The position numbers were made by a program, and so were the translations under genes. Under the pieces are notes generated by a model. It made no database searches and had not been told where the DNA came from. It saw only the letters and a program-made list of their open reading frames with translations. Positions 25,340 through 35,879 of a stretch of DNA of 64,000 nucleotides are shown piece by piece. This stretch comes from Branchiostoma floridae. Lineage: Eukaryota; Chordata; Leptocardii; Amphioxiformes; Branchiostomatidae. The stretch spans positions 14,741,564 through 14,805,563 of the forward strand of contig NC_049995.1 in assembly GCF_000003815.2 (NCBI RefSeq), read 5' to 3'. Numbering within the stretch: position 1 is the stretch's first letter; each line of letters begins with the position of its first letter.

Positions 25340-26085
25340 TGTGCAATCGATTCCCTTTGACAAATGAAAAAGGACTGTGCAGGATTGGACATTCACTGCT
25401 GTCAATATAAATAAAGTCACTGTCAATATTCAACAAAGGATTGGGCTTTATATAGAGGATGGATTCATCTTATATCGCCTTGCTGGCCCCTTTTTCTACA
25501 GTCAACAGCTGAACAACGCAATAAAATTGTCTCCTACAATCCACGTCCCAAAAAAAATAACTACACGTCTGTTATGTTATCACCATTGGAATCTTCACCA
25601 GAAGCCGCAATATTTTAGATGTATCATCAAGACAAGCCACGGAATGCATTCCCTCAATCGCAAGAGAGGATTTACGTACTGAATATCCTAAGAACTAAAG
25701 AGAGTTTTAACGCCTATGCAGCCTCTAGGGACAAGGATAGCTAGGGGAACAAGCTCTTTAAATCAACATGCTGCCAAATACCACAGCTGTGTGACACTTG
25801 TGTCATGCCCTGTGGGTAAATACACATAGCAACGCTTGGACAATTTCGTACGGTCAGTTGGGATAGCCTGAAATGTTGTCATCAAAACCTCAACAGCAAG
25901 CCCGTCGGTTGTAACCTAATTCTGATGTGTGCCGTAGTAGTACATGTTGCATTCCTATCAACTATGCTTACAGAAAAGCACGTACATGTATGTCATAATA
26001 GTGAGCAGCGAAAATCTAAGTAGAGGGAAATGGAATTCAGTACGAAAACAATTGAATCCACTTACCTTATATTTTTTCCAGGAAG
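25340..26085. other. No gene seen
   Basis: A 101-codon frame at 25377-25682 has no domain resemblance and no neighbouring exon signals. Confidence 0.4.
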
Positions 26086-26089
26086 ATAT

Positions 26090-26570
26090 CTCCGAGCGTT
26101 CCAGGAAGAACGTTTCATTAACACTTAGAACCTCATCGATTCCCGGAAAGCCTGTAGATTCCCGTAACGTCCAAACGATCGACCCGGGCCCGCTTCGCAC
26201 TGCTCTGACTCCTCAGACCATCCCGGAGGTTGGACCGCTCATATGGCGTAAAACATCCCTGGCATTTGTTAGCTGACAAGTTGTACGTACGCGATGCTCC
26301 CTAGGATATAATAACGGCACAACCGCGTCTTGGTACCCACTGCGCTTCCGATAGCCAAGTGTTAAAAGGGAGAGATGGGCGAATATCGCGGCAAGCTCCA
26401 AACGCCGATATCCCACTCGCAAAGCCCCGGGTGGTTTAGAATAGGGGTGTGTCGGCCCGGCTACGCGATCGCTCGCTCCCAATCATTGAATATAAATGAT
26501 GAGTTGCTAAAGCGAGCGGTGACAACTCGCCACCGGAGTTTCCAGGATCCACGACCCTAGGGTCAAATTC
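26090..26570. other. Unassigned GC- and CpG-rich stretch
   Basis: The base composition differs visibly from the AT-rich surroundings, with words such as gatcgacccgggcccgcttcgc and tacgcgatcgctcgctccc. Frames are open on both strands, but none matches a family I know and I could not assemble exons. It could be a CpG-rich promoter or first exon of an unrecognised gene, or an old element. Confidence 0.35.
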
Positions 26571-26574
26571 TGAC

Positions 26575-27565
26575 CAGCGTACCGTAAAAAGGGTAGTTTA
26601 GAATATGCAAAGAACTGTAGAAGGGCTTGACATGAATGTAGGCGATGATGGGGGGCACATAGTGCCCGGTGCTGTGGACGGGCGGGTCGTTATTTTGATT
26701 AATGACCTGTGGCTAATTTAGGATGAGCAGAGAGCATGCGCGGTAACATGAGAAGGGTGTTTTTATTAGGGTCTTCCTGGAATGATCGACGGGAACCGCG
26801 AAATGGACGAGAACAAGTTGGGGGGTCGGGGGGGGGTGTAACATAATAAGCATGAAATGGAATGCGTAATATTGATTTGGTTATATTACATGTGTAATAC
26901 AACCATTTACATGGGAACGTCAAAGTGATCTCGGACAAGTTTAGCTGAGTGAAAATTCTTCCATTGACCGTGACAGAGAAGACAGAGACAATGTGTGGTA
27001 TTTAGAGGTTAATTGTACCAGGGTTATTCACCTTGCACTTTTGAATAAGTACTGTACTAAACGGTGGCCACTTTTCTCGTCTTTTATGGCATGAGTAATG
27101 CTTACAATTCTACCCAATAATGTCTTAGTGATAACACTGGAATATGATTGATGAAATACACAATTCTTTCTTGTTTTCTTCGAATTGAATTTGAATGTGT
27201 TCAGCTTCAACACTCTTTCGTATTGCTACTAAGCATAGAAGCAGTATATGCCTTGACATGAATCAATCGGGGATTGAAATCACGACGTTTTGCACTTTTA
27301 TTAGGATTAATACAAACAATAGCCTTTGACTTCCCAACCATTTGTTTAAAAGATGTGCATGAAATAATCATGATAAACATGGCGGAAGTGAAAGGCCCTG
27401 GTTTGATTTGCTGGTCCTTACTTTAACCGATTGTTTCTCAGAACACTGTCCCAGAAAGCAATGTCCATACGCGGGACTATGAGCGATCAGTCAGGCTGGC
27501 GAATTCTATTTTTTTCCATCTGGGAACAATGCCAAAGTCACCTATATGCCATTCTTGACGAGCAT
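26575..27565. other. No gene seen; G-rich run
   Basis: A run of g (ggggggtcggggggggg) lies at about 26819-26836. The rest is AT-rich non-coding. Confidence 0.4.
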
Positions 27566-27569
27566 GGTA

Positions 27570-27737
27570 CAGTAGAAGTCAGTTAATTGCACAACGGATA
27601 ATCGCACACTTCTGTTAATTGCCCGAAGTCCCAAAATTCCGTGGTGGTTCAGTCCACCTTAATAGCTTTGTTGCATCGTTCCGATAATTGCACGAAATGC
27701 TCTGGCAAATGGAGTTTCAATTAAGCGGCTTCTACTG
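27570..27737 (+). mobile_element. pogo/Tigger-like MITE, copy 1
   Basis: The 168-bp element has termini cagtagaagtcagttaattg and (inverted) cagtagaagccgcttaattg, and is flanked by TA on both sides (27568-27569, 27738-27739). TA target duplication and CAGT ends are the pattern of the Tc1/mariner-pogo group. It has no transposase. Confidence 0.8.
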
Positions 27738-27739
27738 TA

Positions 27740-28410
27740 TCTCAGTTGCAACGTGTTATCAGATACCCATTCACTCCATTGTTTATAGTGACTTCGCATT
27801 TATGCACGGTGCATTTATACCCAATCCTAATAACTGTACGAAAATTGTCAAACATCGTCGACAAATTACCTTAACTGAAAATGTGCGATAAAAATAGGGG
27901 TGGGCAATACAAATAAGCTGATAACTACCTGAGAAATAGCGCCAATGTATAATTTTAAAACTGTTTTACGAACATTGGAAAGCTATATTGTGGGAGGTTC
28001 TGGGCATAAACGTAAATAACTAATGACCTCTTATTTATGGAAAATTGTATTCAAATATGCAAAGTACTTTAAAACTTCATACAATAGTACTTAACAAAGG
28101 CTACTCACCAAATACTTTCAATCCTGTTGCTTTCTTCAAAATCAATGACCATTCTCTTCTGACACAAGACCTGGACAATAGGAGAAAAAACTGTTTGATA
28201 TTCATATAGCCCCAGATTTTTATCACAAAAGACTAGAACATGTACCCAAGTTTGACTTTTTTGTCTTTAAGAAATGTCAATGTACCATACAGTGGCTTAA
28301 TGATGTGAAGTGGCTATATTGGAAAACATGCATGCAAAAATGATAGCGACGAGTGCAAAACTTCGATACCAATATGGTCCCTAACGATCTGGTTGTAGTA
28401 TCAGTAACAT
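27740..28410. other. No gene seen
   Basis: AT-rich sequence between two DNA elements. No coding exon recognised. Confidence 0.4.
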
Positions 28411-28411
28411 A

Positions 28412-28986
28412 CGAGGGGCGTGCAATAAGTAATGGTCCTGACCCACTTCCAGTTGTCTGATCTAAATGAAATGTATGTGTAATAATTCATATCTCTATGG
28501 GTTATGTTGCAAAAGACAGCTCTGAACTAATTGTGGTTTCTGATTTACTGGTGTTTGAACTTAGTCAGGTGCGAAATGGACCAGGTGTGAAATGGAACCA
28601 GTTGAGTGTCGCGCAGTGATCCGGTTTTTGTATTTGAAAGGACGCACACCAAAGAAGACTTTTGATGAAATAAATGAAACTTATGGTGATGATGCCCCAT
28701 CATATGACCTTGTAAAACGCTGGCATCCTGAATTCAAACGTGGCTGGAAGTCTGTGGAAACAGCTCCCAGACCTGGTCGTCCCTCTTGTGCCATTGATGA
28801 GGCATCAGTTGGAGGACCAACCTGGGGTGTCCTACAAAATCGGTGTCCAGAGCTGCATCAAACGATGGGAGAAATGCATAACTCTAGGTGATTCCTATGA
28901 AGAGAAAGACTAATAACTGTGCCAAGTTTCATTAATCTCCTGCTATGGGAAATGGGTCAGGACCATTACTAATTGCACGCCCCTCG
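28412..28986 (+). mobile_element. Internally deleted mariner element
   Basis: The 575-bp element has terminal inverted repeats of about 39 bp. The left one starts cgaggggcgtgcaataagt; the right one is its inverse with two or three mismatches. TA lies at both borders (28410-28411 and 28987-28988). The interior keeps only the start and end of a mariner transposase gene. The ends are preserved well enough that mobilisation by a full-length relative is conceivable; this is an inference. Confidence 0.92.
28592..28913 (+). pseudogene. Mariner transposase remnant (N- and C-terminal ends fused)
   Basis: From 28592 the frame encodes the start of a mariner transposase. It covers the first helix-turn-helix region (IRFLYLKGRTPKKTFDEI), then GDDAPSYDLVKRW and the basic linker PRPGRPS. 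After about residue 72 the frame jumps to what should be the protein's last residues, but out of frame. In the next frame, 28832-28913 reads a typical mariner C-terminus containing CIKRWEKCI and ends at a stop at 28911-28913. The whole catalytic core with its aspartates is missing; family length is about 340-350 residues. It cannot encode an active transposase. Confidence 0.9.
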
Positions 28987-28989
28987 TAC

Positions 28990-30220
28990 TTTGCCAATGA
29001 ATAGTGCGCTGGACAAAGTTGGAATGGATTGTTTTATCCCATTCCGCTTTGAATGATTAGAGATGTTAATATGAAAGCAGCCCTGGCAAATGAAGCTTTA
29101 TTGTATTGGCTTGGGGGATTTTGCGGCTCTTTGGCAGGGATCCACCGGTAGATAATTTGATTAAGATTAATCGTATCGCTAAGCCTAGCTTTGCATAAAA
29201 CATGCCAAACTCTTTTAAATACCGTATTCGAATAAAAGTTCAACTGTAGGGGTTGTTTAAATCGTTAAGATCTTATACTAACAAATTTCTCATCAGTCCT
29301 TCTCGATCCTTCTTAGAGTGAAACCAACAGACTAAACTTCCGGATCCGTTTAAAATTCCAGAGCATTAGATTAAAACTGCACTACAATGCCAACTCCTAA
29401 TATTACCAAGTTTTGCAGAAGTCTGTTTTTCTTGTAGTTGTACCCTTAATGATTCATTGTTTGATGGTGTAGTTTAGCAAAATGACATTTCTTTCAGAAC
29501 AAAATGTTATGGAATTTTTTAAACTGTAATCAATATTCATTGATCGTGGACTAGACACACAGGAACACATATACAAACCATACACTGTAAATAATATTCA
29601 CACATAATTAAAGGTATGGCTACCTAAGGTCATATAAGAACAATATCTATATAACTTTACATTTTCAAATTATTCCATGTGCTGAAATGAAGCTAAATCT
29701 CCCGAGCTTTTTTTTTTTCACAAGCTGACGATAGTTGAGGCATGGATGAGTTGATAATGAATGATCTGATAATAGTTGGATCAGGTGTTGTTCACTTAGA
29801 CACAATTACTTCTATCTAGTCATGGAAACGCATTAGCGGCACTTTACTACATTTGAATAAAATCCTCGTTTAAAGCTTTCATCATTTCTCTTCATCGTAC
29901 CATGGTAATTCTGTATGTGATCGTTCAAAATACATATTGCCAAATGTTTCTGTTCCTTTATACGTTTTTATCGTGGTTATTGGGTAAACGGTAGATATAA
30001 ACAAAAAATTAAGAAGTGTTTTATATCTTAAGGCCATTGTGCTAGGATCTTACTTGGTACTTTATCAATTCGAATGGGTGAATGCTTTCATCGGATTCAC
30101 AAGTTATGATTATTAGTCATAGCATAAATAAGATATGTAGAAATGCAACAAATCGGTTAACTACTACCTTATACAGATACATTTTGTCACATCCCTTAAC
30201 TGTAACTTTATTTTGTGATT
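28990..30220. other. No gene seen over 1.2 kb
   Basis: AT-rich, short frames only. Confidence 0.4.
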
Positions 30221-30224
30221 GTGC

Positions 30225-30985
30225 CCTTATATGATACATATTAAAAGTTTAACAGAATAAAAAAAAACGTTCCTAATTGTCAAAATGTGAGGTTGTATAG
30301 TCCGACCCAGCCTTGAATAGAAATAGATCAGATAAAGGCAAATCGCTGACAAGTATTTTATACAGCTAGGTGATTGGGTACTTTGTTGTATAATAGTGCC
30401 CTTATATGATTCCTTTAAGTTAACAGGAAGCAAATGTTTCTAACTGTCGTATTGTCAGGTTGTAGAGTTCGGTCGTGCCTTGAATAAAACAGGTAAGATA
30501 AAGCCAAATCGCTGACGAGTATTTTATACAGCTAGGTGATTAGGTAGTTGCTGGCCCTGATTGCCCCGGTGAAACATCTCCTGTAGAAATTACAAACGAT
30601 GCTATTTTTTTGTAACTGTGAAATAGTGAGGTAAAAGAGTCAGGCTGGCCTTTGAACAATAAAATTCGTAAGATAAAAGAAAATCGCTGTCGAGTATAGC
30701 ACAAAAAATTGCCATACCCATTGACTATGACTTGATTCTATAACAGTTACAGTACGCTTATATGATTTTTTTTTTAATTTTAACAGGAAACAAACCTGCC
30801 TAACGTTCAAACGAGTAAAATTGTCAGGTTGTGGAATTCGGTCGTGCCTTGAATAAAATAGGTGAAAAAAAGCTAAATCGCTGACGAGTATTTTATATAG
30901 TGAGGTGATTAGGTAGTTGCTGGCCCTGATTGCCCCGGTAAAGCTTCTCCTGTAGAAATTACAAACGATGCTCTTTTGTCGACAC
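30225..30985 (+). repeat. Tandem array, unit about 165-195 bp, 4 copies
   Basis: aaatcgctgac (one copy ends gctgt) occurs at 30340, 30506, 30680 and 30875. It is preceded by gtgccttgaata and followed by gagtattttata.ag. Two copies also share gtagttgctggccctgattg and ctcctgtagaaattac, which are missing from the others. Confidence 0.8.
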
Positions 30986-30989
30986 GGTT

Positions 30990-31365
30990 GTCAGATCAAT
31001 CACATGGGGGGAAATGAAGCGAAACTTTGATTAACTTCCTCGGTCCTCTACTGACCCCTCAGTGGTCAATCTCGAAAATGTTCAAATGGTGTTACTGTCA
31101 GCGAAAATTGTGGGAGGGCTCTTCAAACCACACAAAAATTATAATTATATATTTTGCATATAACATACAAAATCTTAGGAGAAAATCTGCTTAAGAGTAA
31201 TATCTTTACATTTATCATTGAGTGACAGACGTATAAAAAAATCCAGTTTCTGGCCTCTGGACAGTTACATGTTTTTTTTCTTTATTCTTTGATAATCATT
31301 GTAATTATATATAGTATGTGGCTGGCCAGTGTATAAGGGCTTTTATGTTTTTGGCCTCTGGACTT
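30990..31365. other. No gene seen
   Basis: Non-coding; ttctggcctctggac occurs twice (about 31249 and 31351). Confidence 0.4.
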
Positions 31366-31369
31366 TTAT

Positions 31370-31935
31370 TTATTCTTTTATATTATTGTAATTACGCATT
31401 ATATACAATGGGCAATAAAACGATATCATAATAGCAATCGATTCTGATTGCAAACAACTTTCATACATGTTAACATTTGCCTGGATTAGATTAAGCTCAA
31501 CACCTAACTGGTGGACAGCTTGTCCTTCTGCTTTAGCGTTTTTGTGTTTGCCCCACATAAAGTAGCTTTCATCAAAGATGCTTATTGACAATAAATAATA
31601 AAACAATATCATAATAGCGATGGATTCTGGTTGTGAACCACTTTCATATATGTTAACTGTCTGGATCAGACCAAGCATAACACTTTACAAGTGGGCTTTC
31701 TGTCCTTCACCTTTTAGCGTTTGCCACACATAAAGCAGCTTTCAGCAAAGATGCTTATGTACAATAAATAATAAAACAATATCATGATAGCAATCAATTC
31801 TGATCGTGAACCACTCTCATGCATGTTAACATCTGCCTGGATCAGATTAAGCACAACACTTTACTCATGGACAGCTTGTCCTTCTTCTTTTATTGTTTGC
31901 TCCAACACGAAGCAGCTTTCACCAAAGATCGATAC
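31370..31935 (+). repeat. Tandem array, unit about 175-185 bp, 3 copies
   Basis: tgttaac with a following ctg(g)at(c/t)aga occurs at 31468, 31651 and 31824. It is preceded by caataaataataaaac(a/g)atatcat and followed by acagcttgtccttc and agcagctttca.caaagat. Confidence 0.85.
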
Positions 31936-31939
31936 TTTG

Positions 31940-32150
31940 CAGTAATAACTAAAGCAGCCAATTCTGCCCCTCATTTTTACCACAGTCGCTCCATCGATCT
32001 CCGGCTAATGTTAGAGGCTGGGTTAGGTGGACAGTTTCCTGACGACCCTGGGGTCGAGTGGGGCACATCGAGTAGCCATTTTCTGGGAACGAGGGTCGAT
32101 GGAGGTCCAGGAACGTGGCCATTATCTCAGCGTTAGCTCGTAAACTGTAG
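31940..32150. other. Unassigned non-repeat stretch
   Basis: A somewhat GC-richer stretch with frames open on both strands. No domain recognised. Confidence 0.35.
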
Positions 32151-32154
32151 CGGA

Positions 32155-33260
32155 AAAGGCCGCCATTTGTTGGTATAACTCGCTTAAACATGACAGAATT
32201 GGGGTGGGAGAACAATATATAACTATTAGGTTATGCTGACTTTTGTCTTTTTTCAGGTATCACAACATTCAGTGGCAATAGCAATACGGCAACGACATAC
32301 GGTTCACCACATTGATCTTGTTAAATGGTGGGCTCTTGATGGGCTGGAATGCACTGTAACTCCCGGGGCGCTACTTTGTGGTTTACATGTGACTGACAAT
32401 CGACAAGAATGGTACAATCGCTTTATTATATGTTTTACAAGTCGTGTTAGAATGAAGTAACGCATTCCATAGATAAAAAAAAGAGTATCCAACCATTATC
32501 AGCATTGCCTCGTAACCAGAATCAAAACATGTTACCATCCGATGGTATAACTCGACATAACTGGAACAATACATAACTATTGCGTTATGCTAACTTCTGT
32601 CTTTTTCATATCTATCACAGCATTCAGTAAGTCAAGTCAAGTTTATTGCACAACGATTGTAACTGGTACAATGTACGGCAAACTGCAAACTATCATAAGT
32701 GGCCAACGACATACGGTTCACCACATCTGTATCTTTTGAAATGGCCTTTTGCCCAAGTAAATGATTCCAAACGCTTTATGGAATGTATTACAACTCCCAA
32801 TGCACTATTTCACTTTGCGTTTTACATGTGATTGACAATCCGGAAAAAAGGCGCTATCCCTTAATTATAGGTTTTACACGTGGCATCAGTGCAACATAGA
32901 GGGGTATTGGTACAGCACAACAGTGAAGTGACGCCTTCCAAAGAGAAAAAGGTGTATCCGACGATTATCTCAACATTGCCTCGTAACAAGAATGGAAAAC
33001 GTCACGATTCAATGGTTTCACTGCCTTAAACATGACGTCATTGGAGCAGGAGAACAGTAAAGTAACACCTTCCAAACAGAACAAAACAGTATCCGACCAT
33101 CATTATCTTAGCATTACATCGTAAACTGCTGCGAAACATTCCACCATCCAATGATATAACTCGCTTGAACATGACAGAATTGGAGCAAGAGAACAATATA
33201 TAACTATAGGTTATGCTGATTGCAGAATTATCTTGTCTTTCTCGCATGCTTTACAGCCTG
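32155..33260 (+). repeat. Complex tandem/interspersed array, 3 or more copies
   Basis: ggtataactcg(c/a)..aacatgac/aactgg...gaacaatatataactatt(a)ggttatgctgac recurs near 32171, 32542 and 33150. caacgacatacggttcaccacat recurs near 32292 and 32704. Units are about 350-600 bp with internal rearrangement. The stretch at 32633-32690 (caagtttattgcaca...ggtacaatgtacggcaa) looks like an inserted element tail. Confidence 0.65.
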
Positions 33261-33472
33261 AGATGGCATCACGCCAACGACATAAGGTAGTAGAGCCCAT
33301 ATTTATCTTCTAATATGATGGACCTTTGTCCATCTGCGCCCACAAATGGTTTTAAACATTGCCATAAAACAAACGTATTTTCGCACCCGCGAGACTTCTT
33401 CAATTTGCGGTCACATGTCCTTGACACTCTTCTTTCAACATACGGTTCACAAAAGACGTTAAGGAATCCAGG

Positions 33473-33537
33473 CCCAAGTGCAGTGATATACATCATTTAA
33501 TTTCCTGGAATAAATGATGTATATCACTGCACTTGGG
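33473..33537. repeat. Perfect 27-bp palindrome at the end of a MITE
   Basis: The arms at 33473-33499 and 33511-33537 are exact inverse copies separated by 11 bp. The right arm contains the terminus of the MITE at 33525-33754 plus 14 bp outside it. The left arm is therefore an inverted copy of an element end together with its flank. Confidence 0.9.
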
Positions 33538-33754
33538 GCTCCGTTGCGACACTGTGGGGGTTAGAAATAATACCCAACGAATTTCAGAGATAAAGATTGA
33601 AAAAAATTCTTATGTGTTGTGTATTTTGTTGTCTTCTAAGTCATTCTTTTTACGTATCACAAAATATCTGAATTACACAGAATCGTCGAAAATAACACAA
33701 CAGTGCCGCAGTGAACGAACCCCGCAGTGCCGCACCTGTGCCCCAAGTGCAGTG
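33525..33754. mobile_element. MITE, family A, copy 3
   Basis: Termini are cactgcacttggggc...gacactgtgggggtt and, inverted, cactgcacttggggcacag...gcactgcggggtt. The interior (gagataaagattg...tgtgttgtgtattttgttgtc) is the inverse of the interior of the element at 34961, so the two are related and oppositely oriented. It has no coding capacity. Confidence 0.7.
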
Positions 33755-33764
33755 AGATACCACA

Positions 33765-34145
33765 TTTTCAGAGAGGAGGCGGCAATGAGCATATCTGGGT
33801 CAAACGAATACCTGTATTGCTCACTTCCTAGAAAATGCCTCACCCTAATTTTAATTCCAATATATCCGCTGGGATAATGATGATAGATAGTCTTCTAAAA
33901 TTAGAAGTGTCAAACTTGCGGCCCTGTCATTTTTCATTACCTTGATGTTACCCATTAAGCGGCATGACCTCCCCTCACTTCATTAAACTATGGATTTAAC
34001 ATAAATCTGGTAATAGCCTGACAATCTTGTGGGGAGGAATATTTCTTCTAAAATTGTCGGAGAGTAAAACTCGTTACACCTCGTTGTATACTGTAAGAGA
34101 ACCGTCAGGACTGAGTTTTAACGCATTGAGCAAGTGTTTAGTAGT
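33765..34145. other. No gene seen
   Basis: Non-coding sequence between two MITEs. Confidence 0.4.
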
Positions 34146-34148
34146 ATA

Positions 34149-34322
34149 CAGTGGAAGCCGCTTAATTGCACAACCCATTTGCCAGTGAAATTCGTGCAAT
34201 TATCCGACTTGTGCAATAATGCGAAGTAATCTAGCTGGACCACACCGGTTTGGGATAGGGGGATTCCGTGCATTTAATAGAAGTGTGCGATAATCCGTTG
34301 TGCAATTAACTGGCTTCTACTG
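34149..34322 (-). mobile_element. pogo/Tigger-like MITE, copy 2
   Basis: The 174-bp element runs cagtggaagccgcttaattg ... inverted cagtagaagccagttaattg, with TA at both edges (34147-34148, 34323-34324). Its right half matches the left half of the element at 27570 in inverse orientation, so the two copies face opposite ways. Confidence 0.8.
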
Positions 34323-34324
34323 TA

Positions 34325-34955
34325 TATAAATCCTGGCATAGATATGGTTCTCCTGTCGGTTCGACAGATGAGCAGGCAGACAGGCATTTACCTGTTTTGC
34401 CTGACCTGCACATGACTTTATGGTGAAGGAGGGGTGTGCAATTCCTTCTCCACCCTCTCGTCTACTGGAGTACTAAGTCTCACAAGGACAGAACTGTATG
34501 ACACGTGTGAGACGGCCTAGATAACCTGAGCGCTAGCAAATGTTGACAAATCGCGAATCAGCGCCCTCACCAGCCCCCTAATCCACCAATTGAACGTAAA
34601 AGAATCATGGTACGCAGTTCTAACTCGGTATGCGGCTTTACTTCATTATGAAATATAACGTTCGACTCCAAATAACCAGCAAACCATTAAAAAAAAACGT
34701 CGACGAAAAATCGTTAAACAACAAACAATAGGTGTGAACTATTCATCCCTGTCCCTCGCGTGCCACTAGATCAGTACGTGATAATTGGGTACTTTGCATG
34801 TGAGGGAATCGTGTCCTCGCTAGAAATCTACTGGTTGTGTTTTAGTGACGACCCCCCCCCCCCCTCCCGGCAGTACACACCGCCGCCCCTCAAGTCTGCG
34901 AAGGAGGGGTAGCCTTTCTTTAATTACATGCAAATGTTAGGTGAAAATGTCGTCT
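34325..34955. other. No gene seen; C homopolymer
   Basis: A run of c (about 34850-34864) and generally non-coding sequence. Confidence 0.4.
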
Positions 34956-34960
34956 CTGTA

Positions 34961-35208
34961 AAGGTGCACTCTCACTGGGCGTGGGGCACGCTTGCGGCAT
35001 TGCTGAGTTCATTCACTGCGTCAATGTTTTGTTATTTTCTCTGATTTTTTATAATTCAGATTTTGCGTAATATGTAAAAGTATGACATAGAATACAACAA
35101 AATACACAACAAGTAAGAAACTTCGCTCTTTATCTCTGAAATTCGTTTGAGTATCTTCCTAACCCAGCAATGCCGCAAGCGTGCCCGACGTCCAGTGAGA
35201 GTGCATCT
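34961..35208. mobile_element. MITE, family A, copy 4
   Basis: The 248-bp element has terminal inverted repeats of about 40 bp (left aaggtgcactctcactgggc; right its inverse aagatgcactctcactgg). The second part of the repeat is gcacgcttgcggcattgctg on both sides. The interior (agtatgacatagaatacaac, aagaaacttcgctctttat) resembles the other family A members. No clear target duplication was identified. Confidence 0.85.
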
Positions 35209-35384
35209 TAACATACTAGAAGTTAAACCTGTACATAGACTTTGTAGCTACATGTAGAAAGATACCACGCTCCTACTCGTACGTTAAGTAGATTATTCTG
35301 AAGTACTTAGAACTTTACAATACTGGCATGTACGTAGCTTGTGAAAAGAGAGAAACATACAATCAAAAAAATGCAAGGTTGTTT

Positions 35385-35516
35385 GCATTCATTCATTTAT
35401 TGATTCAGTAATTTATTGATTCATTCATTGATGCATTCATCCATCGATCCATCCATTGATTGATTGGTTGTTTGATTGATTGATTCGATCACACATTCAT
35501 TCGTTCATTCATTCAA
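35385..35516. repeat. Degenerate tetranucleotide repeat (attc/gatt)
   Basis: Imperfect repeats of attcattc and ttgattgattgattga run through this segment. The sequence is simple, with no coding potential. Confidence 0.9.
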
Positions 35517-35519
35517 AAC

Positions 35520-35870
35520 CAGTAGTCCCTGTGTGCCTGTAAAACTGATATGTGACGTCAAATGGCGATAACACAGTTTGGATGATGCAGATAGAAATTC
35601 CGATAGTGAACAACCAAAGCCCTGCATGCGTGAGTGCGTATCTCCAACCGTTCAAGTCAATTCTATTCAAAACGTTTGGATGAACGAACCCGCACGTCAT
35701 CAAACAATAGCCTATCACCCGTGGTTACTCTTTTCATCGATCGCTGTCCAAGAAACATTCAGGATGGACCAAGGGATCTAAAATACTGACAGCACGCCAC
35801 CAGCAAAACATGCGGGTAAGAAATGGTATTTTTAAAATCCAGGTTAAACTTCCCACTAGAATAACAGGTC
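35520..35870. other. No gene seen
   Basis: Overlapping short frames on opposite strands, without recognisable domains. Confidence 0.35.
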
Positions 35871-35879
35871 ATTAAGGTC

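Noticed and set aside
25377..25682. 101-codon frame
   Set aside because: No domain and no codon bias visible, with repeats on its left side.
4135..33260. CRISPR-like or other repeat-spacer arrays
   Set aside because: The units are 120-400 bp tandem copies diverged along their whole length, with no short conserved repeat and unique spacers. The window is clearly eukaryotic.
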